From the NCBI GenBank assembly GCA_023254905.1, contig JALRKF010000023.1, positions 1 to 43,904 on the forward strand: a stretch of DNA of 43,904 nucleotides, in the 5' to 3' direction. Positions within the stretch are counted from its first letter, which is position 1. Every line of letters starts with the position of its first letter. A program made the position numbers and the translations under genes. Positions 25,261 through 34,536 of the stretch are shown here, piece by piece. This DNA is from Crocinitomicaceae bacterium. GTDB lineage: Bacteria > Bacteroidota > Bacteroidia > Flavobacteriales_D > Crocinitomicaceae. Under the pieces are notes generated by a model. That model had not been told where the DNA came from. It was given only the letters and a program-made list of their open reading frames with translations, and searched no databases.

Positions 25261-26118
25261 TTACTTTATATAGATTTTTTTACTTTTTGATCCGGACTCA
25301 AAATTAGCAACCAGCATGTAAATACCAGAATTAACTCCTTCGTAGGATACTTCAGTGTTTACATCATCGATCCCAACAGTAGAAAGAACTCTTCCGCTCA
25401 TGTCTACGATACTGATCTCTCCTCCAAATAGATCTGGAGTAACGTTTACAACTGCTTTGTCAAGGAATGTTTTGAAGTGTACTTTGCTATCTAGCGCGAC
25501 ATCTTCGATTCCTACAGTTTGACCAGCATTGATCGTAAGATCTGCGATAGTATTATAAGCATAATCTTTGATCGTGATTTGAGAACCATCAGGAAGAACG
25601 TCCATACGTATCCATCCATAGTGCGTACTTCCACTTACTTGAAACTTTACTCCCAGGTGAACGTCGTTACCAGAGAAACTTCCGAAGCTTCCCGAGTATC
25701 CAGGAAGTCCTTGTACGGCATAATTACCAGCGAGTAATCCACCACCACTACCCCAATCATTTCCGGCGTCAATAGGGCTTCCAGCAGACACAGGCGTTAC
25801 ATAAAAGGAACTTCCACTTGTTGAGGTAGATAATGATCCAGCCACCGAATTACCTGATCCAGCACCAACAGCCGCATACGAACCCGTAATCATAAAGCCG
25901 TAGTATGAAGTGGAGATGGTAGTAACAACGAAACCATAATCATTCACTAGATCTCCATCAAGATCCATATCATATTGACCTGTGGTATTGTCGATTACAA
26001 CGTCAGGATTGACATCTGTGTATTGAATTTGGCCATTAACAGCACCAGCCGCCAGGAAAGCACCAGCTGCAGTTGAATACTTTAATAAAATATCTTTCTT
26101 TTTCGTAGTATTTTTCAT
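25261..26118 (-). CDS. Secreted protein with T9SS type A sorting domain
   Basis: A 285-residue exported protein. The N-terminus has a basic stretch and the hydrophobic segment KYSTAAGAFLAAGAVNG, and the mature part begins at QIQYTDVNPD. The central region (about 35-190) is rich in Gly, Ser and Tyr, with 'DMDLDGDLVNDYGF', which looks like a calcium-binding acidic loop, and 'HYGWIRMDVLPDGSQITIKDYAYNT'. The last 80 residues form a T9SS sorting domain: 'GEISIVDMSGRVLSTVGI', 'GVNSGIYMLVANF' and a basic end (KSKKIYIK). Proteins with this layout recur in Bacteroidota, but no function is known. It is downstream of the phosphatase-sulfotransferase gene with a 50-bp gap and may be co-transcribed with it; a strong terminator closes the unit. 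Confidence 0.85.
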   Translation of the reverse strand: MKNTTKKKDILLKYSTAAGAFLAAGAVNGQIQYTDVNPDVVIDNTTGQYDMDLDGDLVNDYGFVVTTISTSYYGFMITGSYAAVGAGSGNSVAGSLSTSTSGSSFYVTPVSAGSPIDAGNDWGSGGGLLAGNYAVQGLPGYSGSFGSFSGNDVHLGVKFQVSGSTHYGWIRMDVLPDGSQITIKDYAYNTIADLTINAGQTVGIEDVALDSKVHFKTFLDKAVVNVTPDLFGGEISIVDMSGRVLSTVGIDDVNTEVSYEGVNSGIYMLVANFESGSKSKKIYIK

Positions 26119-26168
26119 ACGCTCTTTTTTTGCACTTTAAATATATATTATTCTGTTCAAAATTCCAA

Positions 26169-28787
26169 TTAAACTCTATTTCTGTATAACGTTGGATCAA
26201 CAACGGCCGCCATTTTCTCAACGTTTAAGTCAATACCCAAGAAGGCGGCTATTCGCTCTGCCTCCTCCAACGGATTTTCAATAACATTTGAATACTGCAC
26301 CTTCAAAACCTGGACCTTTGGTTGAGAGTCTGACCAACCCTCTACTTTATTCAATTGATTTTTATAGGCCGTGAATAGAGACATTGGAAGTGCATCCTTT
26401 CGCGTGTCTTTACCTAACATTTTCTGCTGCGACGTTATTACTTCTCCGAGATCTCTTTCCATTAAAACTACCTTGTATCCGAATTTTTCTGGTAGAAAGT
26501 GAAGTAGCGGAGCTACAATTTTTACAGTCTGACCTTGAGCTTCATCAAGCCAAGCTTGGTCCAGGTGCAGTGATTTGACCTTTTCATACTCCATGTATCC
26601 TTTTGGATTGTTGACATCTGCCTTTCGATTACTATCTGTCAACATTGGGGCACCTCCCTCGGCTAGCATCTGCATCATCATTGATGTACCCGAACGAGGG
26701 AGACCGGAAACAACAAAGATACTACCAACAATATTCTCTTCGATGAATTTTTCATGATTAACAGCTTTTGATGGCTGATTCAGTTTGTCCTTGTAAATAT
26801 GGACCAACCACTTATGCGCTTTTCTCATCCCAGGGGATAGTTTTGCTGCCACTTCAAAGGCATTCGCTGCATTCTCAAAATCTTCCAATCTTGCAAGAGT
26901 CTCACCGAGGTGATAATGGGCGCGCACATGATTAAAATTAAGTTCTATTGTAATCAAGAACTCATCCATTGCCTCCTCTAGCATATTCCTTCGCAGAAAT
27001 GAAAACCCTAGACCGTAATGCGCTCCGGCATTAAGTTCATCAATTGCAAGAGCTTTAACATAATATTGTTCGGCATCGTCGAATCTACCTCTACTCAAAT
27101 TGGTCTTTGCGATATTCAAGCAGACATTTAAATTGGCGGGATTTTTATCAAGAACTTTTTCAAGAATTGGTATGGCTCTATCGATTTTATTTTGAGCGAG
27201 TAACAATAATCCCTCAATGTATTCCAGATACATCGGTTCCTCTAGCTCTTTATCCTTGAATGGGTCATTTGGATCCTTTTCTAACCTCTCTTTTTTTAGC
27301 GTTTCAAATTCTTTCTTTTCAGCAACTTTTAAATCTTTAATTAACGCTTCGCACTTACTGAATTGGCCTGTTTTCAGATAGGCGCCCGCCAATCGCTTTC
27401 CGTATCTGGGAATCAAGCTATTAACAAAAATTTCTTCGAGAATACTGATTCCTTTTTCAATACTATTGCCCTGCATCATACTTCTAGCGAGATAATATTT
27501 GCTCTCACGGACAGCCTTATCGACCTTTTCTTGTGCATCAACTCCTTCCATGGGTTCTATATATCCCAGCTCTACTAGCTGTTTCATAGCTTCTTGTGCT
27601 GCCCATGGGTCCTCCAATTTTTCTTGCTTGTGCATCCCTGAATTTCCGTTTACGATTTCCCAACTTTCGATGGTATTCGGTTCGATCGGTTCAGAAAATG
27701 CCGAAGTCAAAACTTTACCATCCATATCCTCTCCCACAGGTAAACCATAAAGCGTCAGGAGAGTTGGGGTAAGATCAAGAATACTCGCGCCACTAATAGT
27801 GCCACCTTTTCTAATTCCAGGACCATTCATTACAATAATTCCATAAGGACTGTGTTCAACAGCGGGTCCGGATGGTTCTTTAGGGATTGACTTTGGCCTT
27901 AAATGATCTGAGTGAAATCCATGATCTGAGATCAGAATAACGGTTGTTTCATCGTCGATGAGGTTTAGGGTTCTTTCTAACATCATGTCATGAAAACGAT
28001 ATCCAGCTTCTACTACACCTTTATATTTCTCGAAATCACTCTCAGAAATGAACTCTCTACGTGGAGGATGAAAGCGCATAGCGAGATGACAAAAGTGATC
28101 TATAGCATCATGATACACAGCCATGAAATCCCATTCAGTCTCTCTCTGTAAATATGTCGAGGCCGCATGTACTGAGGCTGCATGTGCAATTATTTTAGCT
28201 ATTCCTTGCGCCCTTTTTTCTTGCGTATGTCCTTCTCCTTCAAAGAGTTTTGGCATGAAAGGAATCAACATTTGTGATGTTAGCTCACTAGGATGTACTC
28301 GAAAATCTTTTAAAATTTCTTCATAGCTTTCTGGATGAATAGTACCATCAGGCATATCCCAGTTTTCATCGGAACTTTTATTTGCAACTTGAAAAAGATT
28401 AGAAACCATGACGCCATCGATCGGCTCAGCGGGATTACTTGGCCACCAGGAAACAACATTGCTTTTCATATTGTTTTGGTTGAGTATATTCCAAACTGCT
28501 TTTACTTTTCGACTTGTTACAGTGACGGGTCTTAATGCTTTCATGTCAGGCGTTGGTTCTATGAAGCCTTGGATCCCATGTTTTTCAGCACGCATTCCAG
28601 TCGCCATACTTGTCCAGAGCATTGGAGAAAGTGGGGGATCAAGTGTTTTAACTCTTCCGTAAACACCTCCCTCCATTAACTTCTGAAGGGTTGGCATTTT
28701 ACCTTCTTGTATCAAAGGCATGATCACTTTCCAGTCAGCGGCATCCCAACCGATTACTAATACTTTATTTGTCAGCTTCTTTCCCAT
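26169..28787 (-). CDS. Alkaline-phosphatase-superfamily / TPR / sulfotransferase fusion protein
   Basis: An 872-residue three-part protein. Residues 1-370 form an alkaline-phosphatase-superfamily domain of the phosphodiesterase/nucleotide-pyrophosphatase type: metal ligand Asp15 in VIGWDAADW, the nucleophile region SPMLWTS (54-60), Asp230 and His234, Asp288-His289 in ISDHGFH, and His312. Residues 430-680 contain TPR repeats. Residues 689-872 form a PAPS-type sulfotransferase domain with the 5'-phosphosulfate-binding loop GLPRSGTS (695-702). There is no signal peptide, so it is predicted to be cytoplasmic, which fits PAPS use. The start is set at ATG 28787; the longer upstream frame adds a lysine/arginine-only leader overlapping the small ORF. 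Substrates for both catalytic domains are unknown. A GT39-like glycosyltransferase gene is upstream, hinting at surface-glycan chemistry (inference). Confidence 0.85.
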   Translation of the reverse strand: MGKKLTNKVLVIGWDAADWKVIMPLIQEGKMPTLQKLMEGGVYGRVKTLDPPLSPMLWTSMATGMRAEKHGIQGFIEPTPDMKALRPVTVTSRKVKAVWNILNQNNMKSNVVSWWPSNPAEPIDGVMVSNLFQVANKSSDENWDMPDGTIHPESYEEILKDFRVHPSELTSQMLIPFMPKLFEGEGHTQEKRAQGIAKIIAHAASVHAASTYLQRETEWDFMAVYHDAIDHFCHLAMRFHPPRREFISESDFEKYKGVVEAGYRFHDMMLERTLNLIDDETTVILISDHGFHSDHLRPKSIPKEPSGPAVEHSPYGIIVMNGPGIRKGGTISGASILDLTPTLLTLYGLPVGEDMDGKVLTSAFSEPIEPNTIESWEIVNGNSGMHKQEKLEDPWAAQEAMKQLVELGYIEPMEGVDAQEKVDKAVRESKYYLARSMMQGNSIEKGISILEEIFVNSLIPRYGKRLAGAYLKTGQFSKCEALIKDLKVAEKKEFETLKKERLEKDPNDPFKDKELEEPMYLEYIEGLLLLAQNKIDRAIPILEKVLDKNPANLNVCLNIAKTNLSRGRFDDAEQYYVKALAIDELNAGAHYGLGFSFLRRNMLEEAMDEFLITIELNFNHVRAHYHLGETLARLEDFENAANAFEVAAKLSPGMRKAHKWLVHIYKDKLNQPSKAVNHEKFIEENIVGSIFVVSGLPRSGTSMMMQMLAEGGAPMLTDSNRKADVNNPKGYMEYEKVKSLHLDQAWLDEAQGQTVKIVAPLLHFLPEKFGYKVVLMERDLGEVITSQQKMLGKDTRKDALPMSLFTAYKNQLNKVEGWSDSQPKVQVLKVQYSNVIENPLEEAERIAAFLGIDLNVEKMAAVVDPTLYRNRV

Positions 28788-28920
28788 CTTCCTCTTTATT
28801 CTTTTTCTCCTTTTTCGCTTTCTCTTTTGCTTCACGCCACAGTTTGATACCAATATCTCCCAATGCTAAAACACCCAAAGATCCATCTGGTGGCATTTGT
28901 ATTATTTTGTGCTTTTTCAT
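28765..28920 (-). CDS. Small 51-residue protein overlapping the phosphatase-sulfotransferase gene
   Basis: A short ORF with an ATG at 28920 and a stop at 28765, overlapping the start of the fusion gene by 23 bp in another frame. The product begins MKKHKIIQMPPDGSLGVLAL, continues with a glycine-rich hydrophobic segment (GDIGIKLW), and ends in a highly charged lysine/glutamate helix. The layout, a compact hydrophobic motif plus a charged amphipathic tail, looks designed rather than random. The 23-bp overlap suggests translational coupling, so it may be a partner subunit of the fusion enzyme. No known family was recognised. It is below usual annotation cut-offs and could be missed. Confidence 0.6.
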   Translation of the reverse strand: MKKHKIIQMPPDGSLGVLALGDIGIKLWREAKEKAKKEKKNKEEDGKEADK

Positions 28921-28962
28921 GCTTCAAATTATAGGGATACTAAGATAACCATTTTGCCTCGC

Positions 28963-30357
28963 TTACTGCGCCGCATAGATTTTAAAAGCCTTCTCTTCGC
29001 AGAGAATAGGAAAATTCAATTTGGTTGAAGTACCAAAGCCTTCATGAAGGATGATAATTTTTGATAATCCGAGCGAAATCAAAGAATCAGTATACTGCTG
29101 ATTTTCAATATTACCGTTATAACCAATCCAACCTTTACGGTGAGCGAAGTACATAGGTGTAGGAACTTCCTCACTATTGATAAATACAAGATCATTCTTT
29201 TCTCCAAGCTCGTTCAATATGGATTCAAGATCCTGAGTTGATATTAAGCGTGACGGAATCTTGAAGTCTTGAATGCTATTTCCTACACACTCAACAGCTA
29301 CAATTAGTATGAATGAAACACGTAAGTATTGCTGTTTGATCTCTGATAGAAAATACCCTGCTAATAGAGCCATAACTGGCACAAATGGAATGACGTAATA
29401 GCTGTGATGAGCAAAGGTAAAGCCTGCTTTAAAAATGATGATTAGGAAGGTGAAAAATGTAAGCAATAGAACGAACAGTGTCTTCTTGTCAGATTGTCTT
29501 ATCGCAGTAAAAATTCCGAGAATGAACAATCCAAATCCAACGAATTTTAACGCTGAATCATAGAATCGGGAAAGAGTCAAGGGTAGATGTTCAATTATTT
29601 CAGAAATCCCTTGTGACATGCTTTTTCCCATGAAAAAGTGCCAGAAATCATAAGTCTTTACGAGATGGGGAACCCAAACAAAATACCACCACATGGCTGG
29701 AAGCAGTGCTAGTATCATTGCTAATCCAAGAAAGAGACTCTTTTTAGTAGGAGGTCGTTCAACAATTACAATGAGTAATAATGTTGGAAGCAGATATCCA
29801 CTTGGAAGTTTCGCTAGTACCCCAATTGTTACTAGGGTTGAAGCAATTACGAGTTGAATCAGGCTTCCTTTTTCTTTGAGATAATTGGATGCGAAGTAGA
29901 TACCTCCTAAAAGAAATGACATAGAAAATGTATCTGGCATGATCTTTCTGGAGAAGACAAACCAAGCTGAGAAGGTAAGAATGAGTGCGCTCCAAAAGGC
30001 TCTTTCATGATTCCAATAGCGCCTAACAAGCAGAAAAAAGAAGTAAATTCCGAAGGAAGAAAAGACAAGGTTGATCAGTCTTCCAGACCAATGCTGATAT
30101 CCGAAAAGTTGATTAGTACCGTAAATGAGGTAATTGAATATTGGGAATTCCATTCCAGTGATTCCTGTTTTCTCTCCTGCGAAGTCTATCCTTGGATAGA
30201 AAATATTCGCATCTACTTCTGAGAAGTTACGTGCAACCATTGTTACTGTGGTTTGACGCCAATTATGTCCGGCCTCAAGTGGTGGATTTGTGATTCCAAC
30301 TAGTCTGATAACGAACGCGAACACGATCCAAAAACGTATATCTTTTAACAGGTGCAC
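28963..30357 (-). CDS. GT39-like (PMT/ArnT-type) membrane glycosyltransferase
   Basis: A 464-residue polytopic inner-membrane protein of the GT-C fold that uses polyprenyl-phosphate-linked sugars. The N-terminus has the first helix followed by the periplasmic loop 'PPLEAGHNWRQTTVTMVARNF', with the acidic residue (Glu28) and the HxWRQ pattern typical of bacterial dolichyl-phosphate-mannose-type transferases in Bacteroidota. About ten further helices follow, with a soluble C-terminal domain after about residue 365. The sugar and acceptor cannot be told from sequence; protein O-glycosylation or lipid/glycan decoration are possible. The start is GTG at 30357, only 13 nt behind the T-tract of the sucB terminator, and no ATG is available. 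It lies 42 bp upstream of the small ORF, so the three genes probably form one unit. Confidence 0.82.
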   Translation of the reverse strand: MHLLKDIRFWIVFAFVIRLVGITNPPLEAGHNWRQTTVTMVARNFSEVDANIFYPRIDFAGEKTGITGMEFPIFNYLIYGTNQLFGYQHWSGRLINLVFSSFGIYFFFLLVRRYWNHERAFWSALILTFSAWFVFSRKIMPDTFSMSFLLGGIYFASNYLKEKGSLIQLVIASTLVTIGVLAKLPSGYLLPTLLLIVIVERPPTKKSLFLGLAMILALLPAMWWYFVWVPHLVKTYDFWHFFMGKSMSQGISEIIEHLPLTLSRFYDSALKFVGFGLFILGIFTAIRQSDKKTLFVLLLTFFTFLIIIFKAGFTFAHHSYYVIPFVPVMALLAGYFLSEIKQQYLRVSFILIVAVECVGNSIQDFKIPSRLISTQDLESILNELGEKNDLVFINSEEVPTPMYFAHRKGWIGYNGNIENQQYTDSLISLGLSKIIILHEGFGTSTKLNFPILCEEKAFKIYAAQ

Positions 30358-30369
30358 AGCGGGAAGTTA

Positions 30370-30404
30370 AAACAAAAAACGCGAATCCAAATGAATTCGC
30401 GTTT
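30370..30404 (-). terminator. Intrinsic terminator after sucB
   Basis: The 10-bp stem AAACGCGAAT/ATTCGCGTTT (30377-30386 and 30395-30404) with an 8-nt loop is followed on the minus strand by TTTTTTGTTTT. It ends 13 nt before the GTG start of the glycosyltransferase gene. Confidence 0.87.
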
Positions 30405-30422
30405 CGTGTATTTTTATCTAAA

Positions 30423-31691
30423 CTAAAGCCCCAATAATACTTCAATGGGATCTTTCGATCCAAAAAGCATTCTCTCAGGATTTTCTAACATTTCTTTCAC
30501 TTTAACAAGGAAACTAACAGATTCCTTACCGTCAATGATTCGGTGGTCATACGATAATGCAACGTACATTATCGGTCTGACTACAACCTTTCCATCAATT
30601 GCTACAGGTCTTTCAACAATATTGTGCATTCCGAGAATAGCAGATTGTGGAGGGTTAATGATCGGTGTAGATAACATTGATCCGAATACACCACCATTGG
30701 TAATCGTGAAAGTTCCACCTGCCATCTCATCTGGAGTGATCTTTCCATCTCTCGCTCTAATCGCAAGTCTCTTGATTTCACGCTCGATCTCTGCTAATGA
30801 TAACTGCTCAGCATTGCGTACAACAGGTACCATTAGACCTTTTGGTGAAGAAACTGCGATACCGATATCTGCATAATCATGCAAGACCATTTCTTTTCCG
30901 TCTATCTGAGCATTAACAGCTGGAAAAAGATTTAATGCTTCAGTACATGCTTTCGTAAAGAAGGACATGAACCCTAGGTTCACTTCATGGTGATCAGCAA
31001 ATGCTTTTTTGTATTTCGTTCGTAGGTCCATGATTGGCTTCATATCAACTTCATTGAAAGTCGTCAACATTGCTGTGTCGTTTTTGACAGATACAAGTCG
31101 TTCTGCAATTTTACGACGCATCATAGACATTTTCTCGCGGTTCTGCTCACGAGTACCTCCCCATCCTTGTGCATCAGTAGTAGAGAATCCTCCTGCCATC
31201 GCACTAATAACATCTTGCTTGGTTATTCTTCCTCCTTTACCAGTACCTTTTATTTGTGATGACGAAACATTGTTTTCTGCCATTATTTTTGCCGCAGCCG
31301 GTGATGGAGTTCCAGCAGCATAGGATACTGCCTCTTTCACTGGATTAGGACTTGGAATTGGAGCCTCTTTCTTGACAGGTTCAGTTGCCGGAACAGGTGC
31401 CTCTTCAATTTTTTCAGATTCATCTCTAGAAACAAAGTCTGCAGGAGGTTCAGCAGATGTATCAATAATGCAAACAACTGCACCTACTGCAACAGCATCG
31501 CCCTCTTCTGCTTTTAATGTAATTGTGCCACTTGCTTCCGCTGGAAGTTCTAGTGTTGCTTTATCTGAATCAACTTCTGCGATGGCCTGATCCTTTTCTA
31601 CAAAATCGCCATCTGAAACAAGCCATTGAGCAATCTCAACTTCTGAGATTGATTCTCCCGGGCTCGGTACTTTCATTTCTAATACAGACAT
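30423..31691 (-). CDS. sucB: Dihydrolipoyllysine-residue succinyltransferase, E2 of the 2-oxoglutarate dehydrogenase complex
   Basis: Core subunit of the 2-oxoglutarate dehydrogenase complex; transfers succinyl from the lipoyl arm to CoA. The 422-residue protein has one N-terminal lipoyl domain (about 2-76) with the lipoylated Lys44 in [10 protein letters not shown], a Pro/Ala/Glu-rich linker, a peripheral-subunit-binding domain (about 128-165, [12 protein letters not shown]...[11 protein letters not shown]), and the catalytic domain (about 190-420) with His383 and Asp387 in YDHRIIDG near the C-terminus. It follows sucA with a 26-bp gap, so the two form an operon ended by a strong terminator. 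The E3 gene is not in this window. Confidence 0.96.
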   Translation of the reverse strand: MSVLEMKVPSPGESISEVEIAQWLVSDGDFVEKDQAIAEVDSDKATLELPAEASGTITLKAEEGDAVAVGAVVCIIDTSAEPPADFVSRDESEKIEEAPVPATEPVKKEAPIPSPNPVKEAVSYAAGTPSPAAAKIMAENNVSSSQIKGTGKGGRITKQDVISAMAGGFSTTDAQGWGGTREQNREKMSMMRRKIAERLVSVKNDTAMLTTFNEVDMKPIMDLRTKYKKAFADHHEVNLGFMSFFTKACTEALNLFPAVNAQIDGKEMVLHDYADIGIAVSSPKGLMVPVVRNAEQLSLAEIEREIKRLAIRARDGKITPDEMAGGTFTITNGGVFGSMLSTPIINPPQSAILGMHNIVERPVAIDGKVVVRPIMYVALSYDHRIIDGKESVSFLVKVKEMLENPERMLFGSKDPIEVLLGL

Positions 31692-31717
31692 CTTTCTCTG
31701 TTTATAGTGTAATTAAT

Positions 31718-34441
31718 TTATGCTTTTACTTGAGCGTATGAAAATAATTCATCGAATAATCTTTCTAATCTTCGTTTGTGAAGGTCATGAGAGCCTTCAG
31801 CAGCGGCTGCCGAGGCGAGTCGACAAACACCAATCAGGTTTTTGTCTCTCAGTGCCATTGCCATATATGTCCATGCACCCATGTTCGCCGGTTCCTCCTG
31901 TGCCCAGATAATATTCGTTGCGTTTTTGTATTTCGCTAGCACTTCATTGATCTGTTTCTCAGGAAGTGGATAAAGTTGTTCTACGCGAACAAATGCCATA
32001 TTGTCAACTCCCAATTCCTCTGCTTTCTCTGTAGCTTCGTAATAGAATTTGCCAGTACATAGCACCACTGTGTCTACATTCTCAACTGTTGCTTTAGGGT
32101 CATCCAATACTTCCTGGAATCTACCTTCTGCCATTTCATTAAGCGAGGAGACCGCCTTTTGATGGCGTAATATCATCTTTGGAGAGAATACGACCAAAGG
32201 CTTTCTAAACTCCCGTTTTAATTGTCTTCTCAACAAGTGAAAATGATTTGCAGGCGTTGAAGTATTACAAACCTGAATGTTAAGGTCGGCACACTGCTGA
32301 AGGAAGCGCTCCATACGACCGCTTGAGTGCTCAGCACCTTGTCCTTCATAACCGTGAGGTAATAACATCACAAGTCCACTTTGTGTAGCCCACTTATCCT
32401 CACCAGCAGTGATGAATTGATCAACCATTATCTGCGCTCCGTTGTAGAAGTCACCGAATTGTGCTTCCCAAATAGTTAAGCCATTCGGAGTAGCCAATGA
32501 ATAACCGTACTCATAACCAAGCACCCCGTACTCCGATAAGAATGAATTGTAGATCGAGAAGTTAGCCTGACCTTTCTCAAGCATATTCAATGTGATCACC
32601 TCTTCCTCTGTATCTTCTGCCTTTACAACAGCGTGACGGTGAGAAAAGGTACCACGCTCAACATCCTGTCCGGTAAGACGGATTGAGTGACCCTCAACCA
32701 ATAATGTTGCGTAGGCAAGCATTTCAGCAGCTCCCCAATCTAGACGATTTTCCTCGATAGAATTTAGTCGATCTTTGAATATTTTAGCAATCTTTCTAAA
32801 ATATTTTTTCCCTTCAGGAAGCGTTGACAATTTACGACCAAGCTCTAATAATTTCTTCTTTGAAATTCCAGTAGGAGGCGATTGACTGAAATCCTTTTCG
32901 TTCGCATGACGAAACCCATCCCAATCAGAGCTTAAAAAATCGTAAACGAGAGCCTTTTCATTTTTACGCGATTCGTTAAATTCTTCTTCTAAGTAATCAT
33001 TGTAATCTTCAATGATTTTCTTCGATTCAGCCTGGTTAATGATTCCCTCCGCCTCTAGTTGTTTGAAATAAATATCTCTTGGATTCGGATGTTTTGATAT
33101 CAGATTGTAAAGGTTAGGTTGGGTGAACTTTGGCTCGTCACCTTCATTGTGCCCATATTTGCGATATCCCAAGAGGTCGATAAAAACATCGCTGTTGAAG
33201 TGCTGACGGTATTCCATCGCAATCTGCATAACCTGAATAACAGCCTCAACGTCATCTCCATTTACATGAAAAACAGGGGACAAAGTTGTTTTCGCCACAT
33301 CCGTGCAATAAGTTGATGATCTCCCATCTAGGTAGTTTGTGGTAAAGCCGACTTGATTATTTGTGACAATATGAATTGTCCCACCTGTTTTAAAACCATC
33401 CAGTTGGGCCATCTGCACCGTTTCATAAACGACACCCTGACCTGCAATTGCAGCATCACCATGAATAAGTACGGGACATACTTTGCCAATATCATTATTA
33501 TAAATGTTATCAACTTTTGCCCGAGCTATTCCTTCAACTACTGGGTTGACAGCCTCTAGGTGGGATGGATTTGGTGAAAGCGTTAGTGTCAATTGTTTAC
33601 CATTCTCAGCCGTAACCACTGAAGTAAACCCTTGGTGATATTTCACATCGCCATCGAAACGAAAGTCTTGATCGAATTCTTTTCCTTCGAATTCAGAGAA
33701 GATATCTCTTGGACGTTTTTCAAAGATATTAGTTAATGTATTGAGCCGGCCCCGGTGTGCCATTCCAACGACGAATTGCTCAACTCCATTCTCAGATCCC
33801 TTTTGGATTAAAGCGTCTAAACCAGGGACAAGAACTTCAAGTCCTTCTACGGAAAAACGCTTTTGTCCAACAAATTTCTTGCCTAGGAAAGATTCAAAAC
33901 CTGCTGTAATTGCCAATTTACGATAGATTTCTTTTTTATCGCGATCACTAAGCTGCGGTCTGTTCTTTAATTCGATTGCATTTTTGAACCATTCTACTCT
34001 ATCTGGTTCACGCATGTACATGAACTCGATACCTATTGATTGACAATAAGTTTCCTCGAGGTAATCGATGATAACTCTTAATGTTGTGGCTCCAATGCTA
34101 ATTTCCTCTCCAGCCTGAAAAACTGTATCTAAGTCTTCCTCACCTAAACCAAAATTCTCAATAGCTAAGGTGGGGGCATACTTGCGGCGTTCTCGAACGG
34201 GATTGGTTTTTGTGAAGAGATGTCCCCTTGACCTATATCCATTAATGAGATCGAGCACTTTAAACTCTTTCTGAAAATTTTCAGGAATTTCTTCCTCATC
34301 GAAATTGGTTCTTGCAAACTCAAATCCCTCGAAGAATTTTTGCCAGCCAATGTCTACACTCTCCGGCTTTTGGAGATATTGCTTGTATAAATGGTCAATC
34401 GCGTTCAAATCCGCATTGCCTACGAAGGATACTTTGTCCAT
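31718..34441 (-). CDS. sucA: 2-oxoglutarate dehydrogenase E1 component
   Basis: Thiamine-diphosphate enzyme that decarboxylates 2-oxoglutarate in the TCA cycle. The start is set at ATG 34441 (907 residues, MDKVSFVGNADLNAIDHLY), as in other E1 proteins; an upstream in-frame ATG at 34456 would add five residues and leave almost no leader behind the promoter. Motifs: N-terminal E2/E3-binding segment 'DHLYKQYLQKPESVDIGWQKFF', 'VVGMAHRGRLNTL', TPP-binding 'GDAAIAGQGVVYE', 'IVTNNQVGFTTN', and the pyrimidine-binding part with 'GLTIWEAQFGDFYNGAQ' and 'LPHGYEGQGAEHSSGR'. It shares an operon with sucB, 26 bp downstream. Confidence 0.97.
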   Translation of the reverse strand: MDKVSFVGNADLNAIDHLYKQYLQKPESVDIGWQKFFEGFEFARTNFDEEEIPENFQKEFKVLDLINGYRSRGHLFTKTNPVRERRKYAPTLAIENFGLGEEDLDTVFQAGEEISIGATTLRVIIDYLEETYCQSIGIEFMYMREPDRVEWFKNAIELKNRPQLSDRDKKEIYRKLAITAGFESFLGKKFVGQKRFSVEGLEVLVPGLDALIQKGSENGVEQFVVGMAHRGRLNTLTNIFEKRPRDIFSEFEGKEFDQDFRFDGDVKYHQGFTSVVTAENGKQLTLTLSPNPSHLEAVNPVVEGIARAKVDNIYNNDIGKVCPVLIHGDAAIAGQGVVYETVQMAQLDGFKTGGTIHIVTNNQVGFTTNYLDGRSSTYCTDVAKTTLSPVFHVNGDDVEAVIQVMQIAMEYRQHFNSDVFIDLLGYRKYGHNEGDEPKFTQPNLYNLISKHPNPRDIYFKQLEAEGIINQAESKKIIEDYNDYLEEEFNESRKNEKALVYDFLSSDWDGFRHANEKDFSQSPPTGISKKKLLELGRKLSTLPEGKKYFRKIAKIFKDRLNSIEENRLDWGAAEMLAYATLLVEGHSIRLTGQDVERGTFSHRHAVVKAEDTEEEVITLNMLEKGQANFSIYNSFLSEYGVLGYEYGYSLATPNGLTIWEAQFGDFYNGAQIMVDQFITAGEDKWATQSGLVMLLPHGYEGQGAEHSSGRMERFLQQCADLNIQVCNTSTPANHFHLLRRQLKREFRKPLVVFSPKMILRHQKAVSSLNEMAEGRFQEVLDDPKATVENVDTVVLCTGKFYYEATEKAEELGVDNMAFVRVEQLYPLPEKQINEVLAKYKNATNIIWAQEEPANMGAWTYMAMALRDKNLIGVCRLASAAAAEGSHDLHKRRLERLFDELFSYAQVKA

Positions 34442-34467
34442 GGTATTTCTGCACAATTCTGGATAAA

Positions 34468-34475
34468 CAAAGTTA
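34468..34475 (-). promoter_or_regulatory. Bacteroidota -7 promoter element of sucA (TAACTTTG)
   Basis: On the minus strand TAACTTTG fits TAnnTTTG and lies 26 nt before the sucA ATG at 34441. This position supports the shorter sucA start. No -33 TTG was found. Confidence 0.5.
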
Positions 34476-34536
34476 GAGAAAGTACTTCACTTAACATGTC
34501 GGTAACAAGCTAAATTTGAAATATTTTGTTAGAATT

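Noticed and set aside
28788-28853. 22-residue N-terminal extension of the fusion enzyme
   Set aside because: It consists almost only of lysine and arginine, overlaps the small ORF in another frame, and the phosphatase domain begins naturally at the ATG at 28787.
30445-30876. 143-codon plus-strand ORF inside sucB
   Set aside because: Antisense to a well-conserved catalytic domain; a low-complexity product of the coding bias of sucB.
34442-34456. Upstream ATG of sucA
   Set aside because: It would leave almost no leader behind the TAACTTTG element, and the family N-terminus aligns with MDKVSF at 34441.
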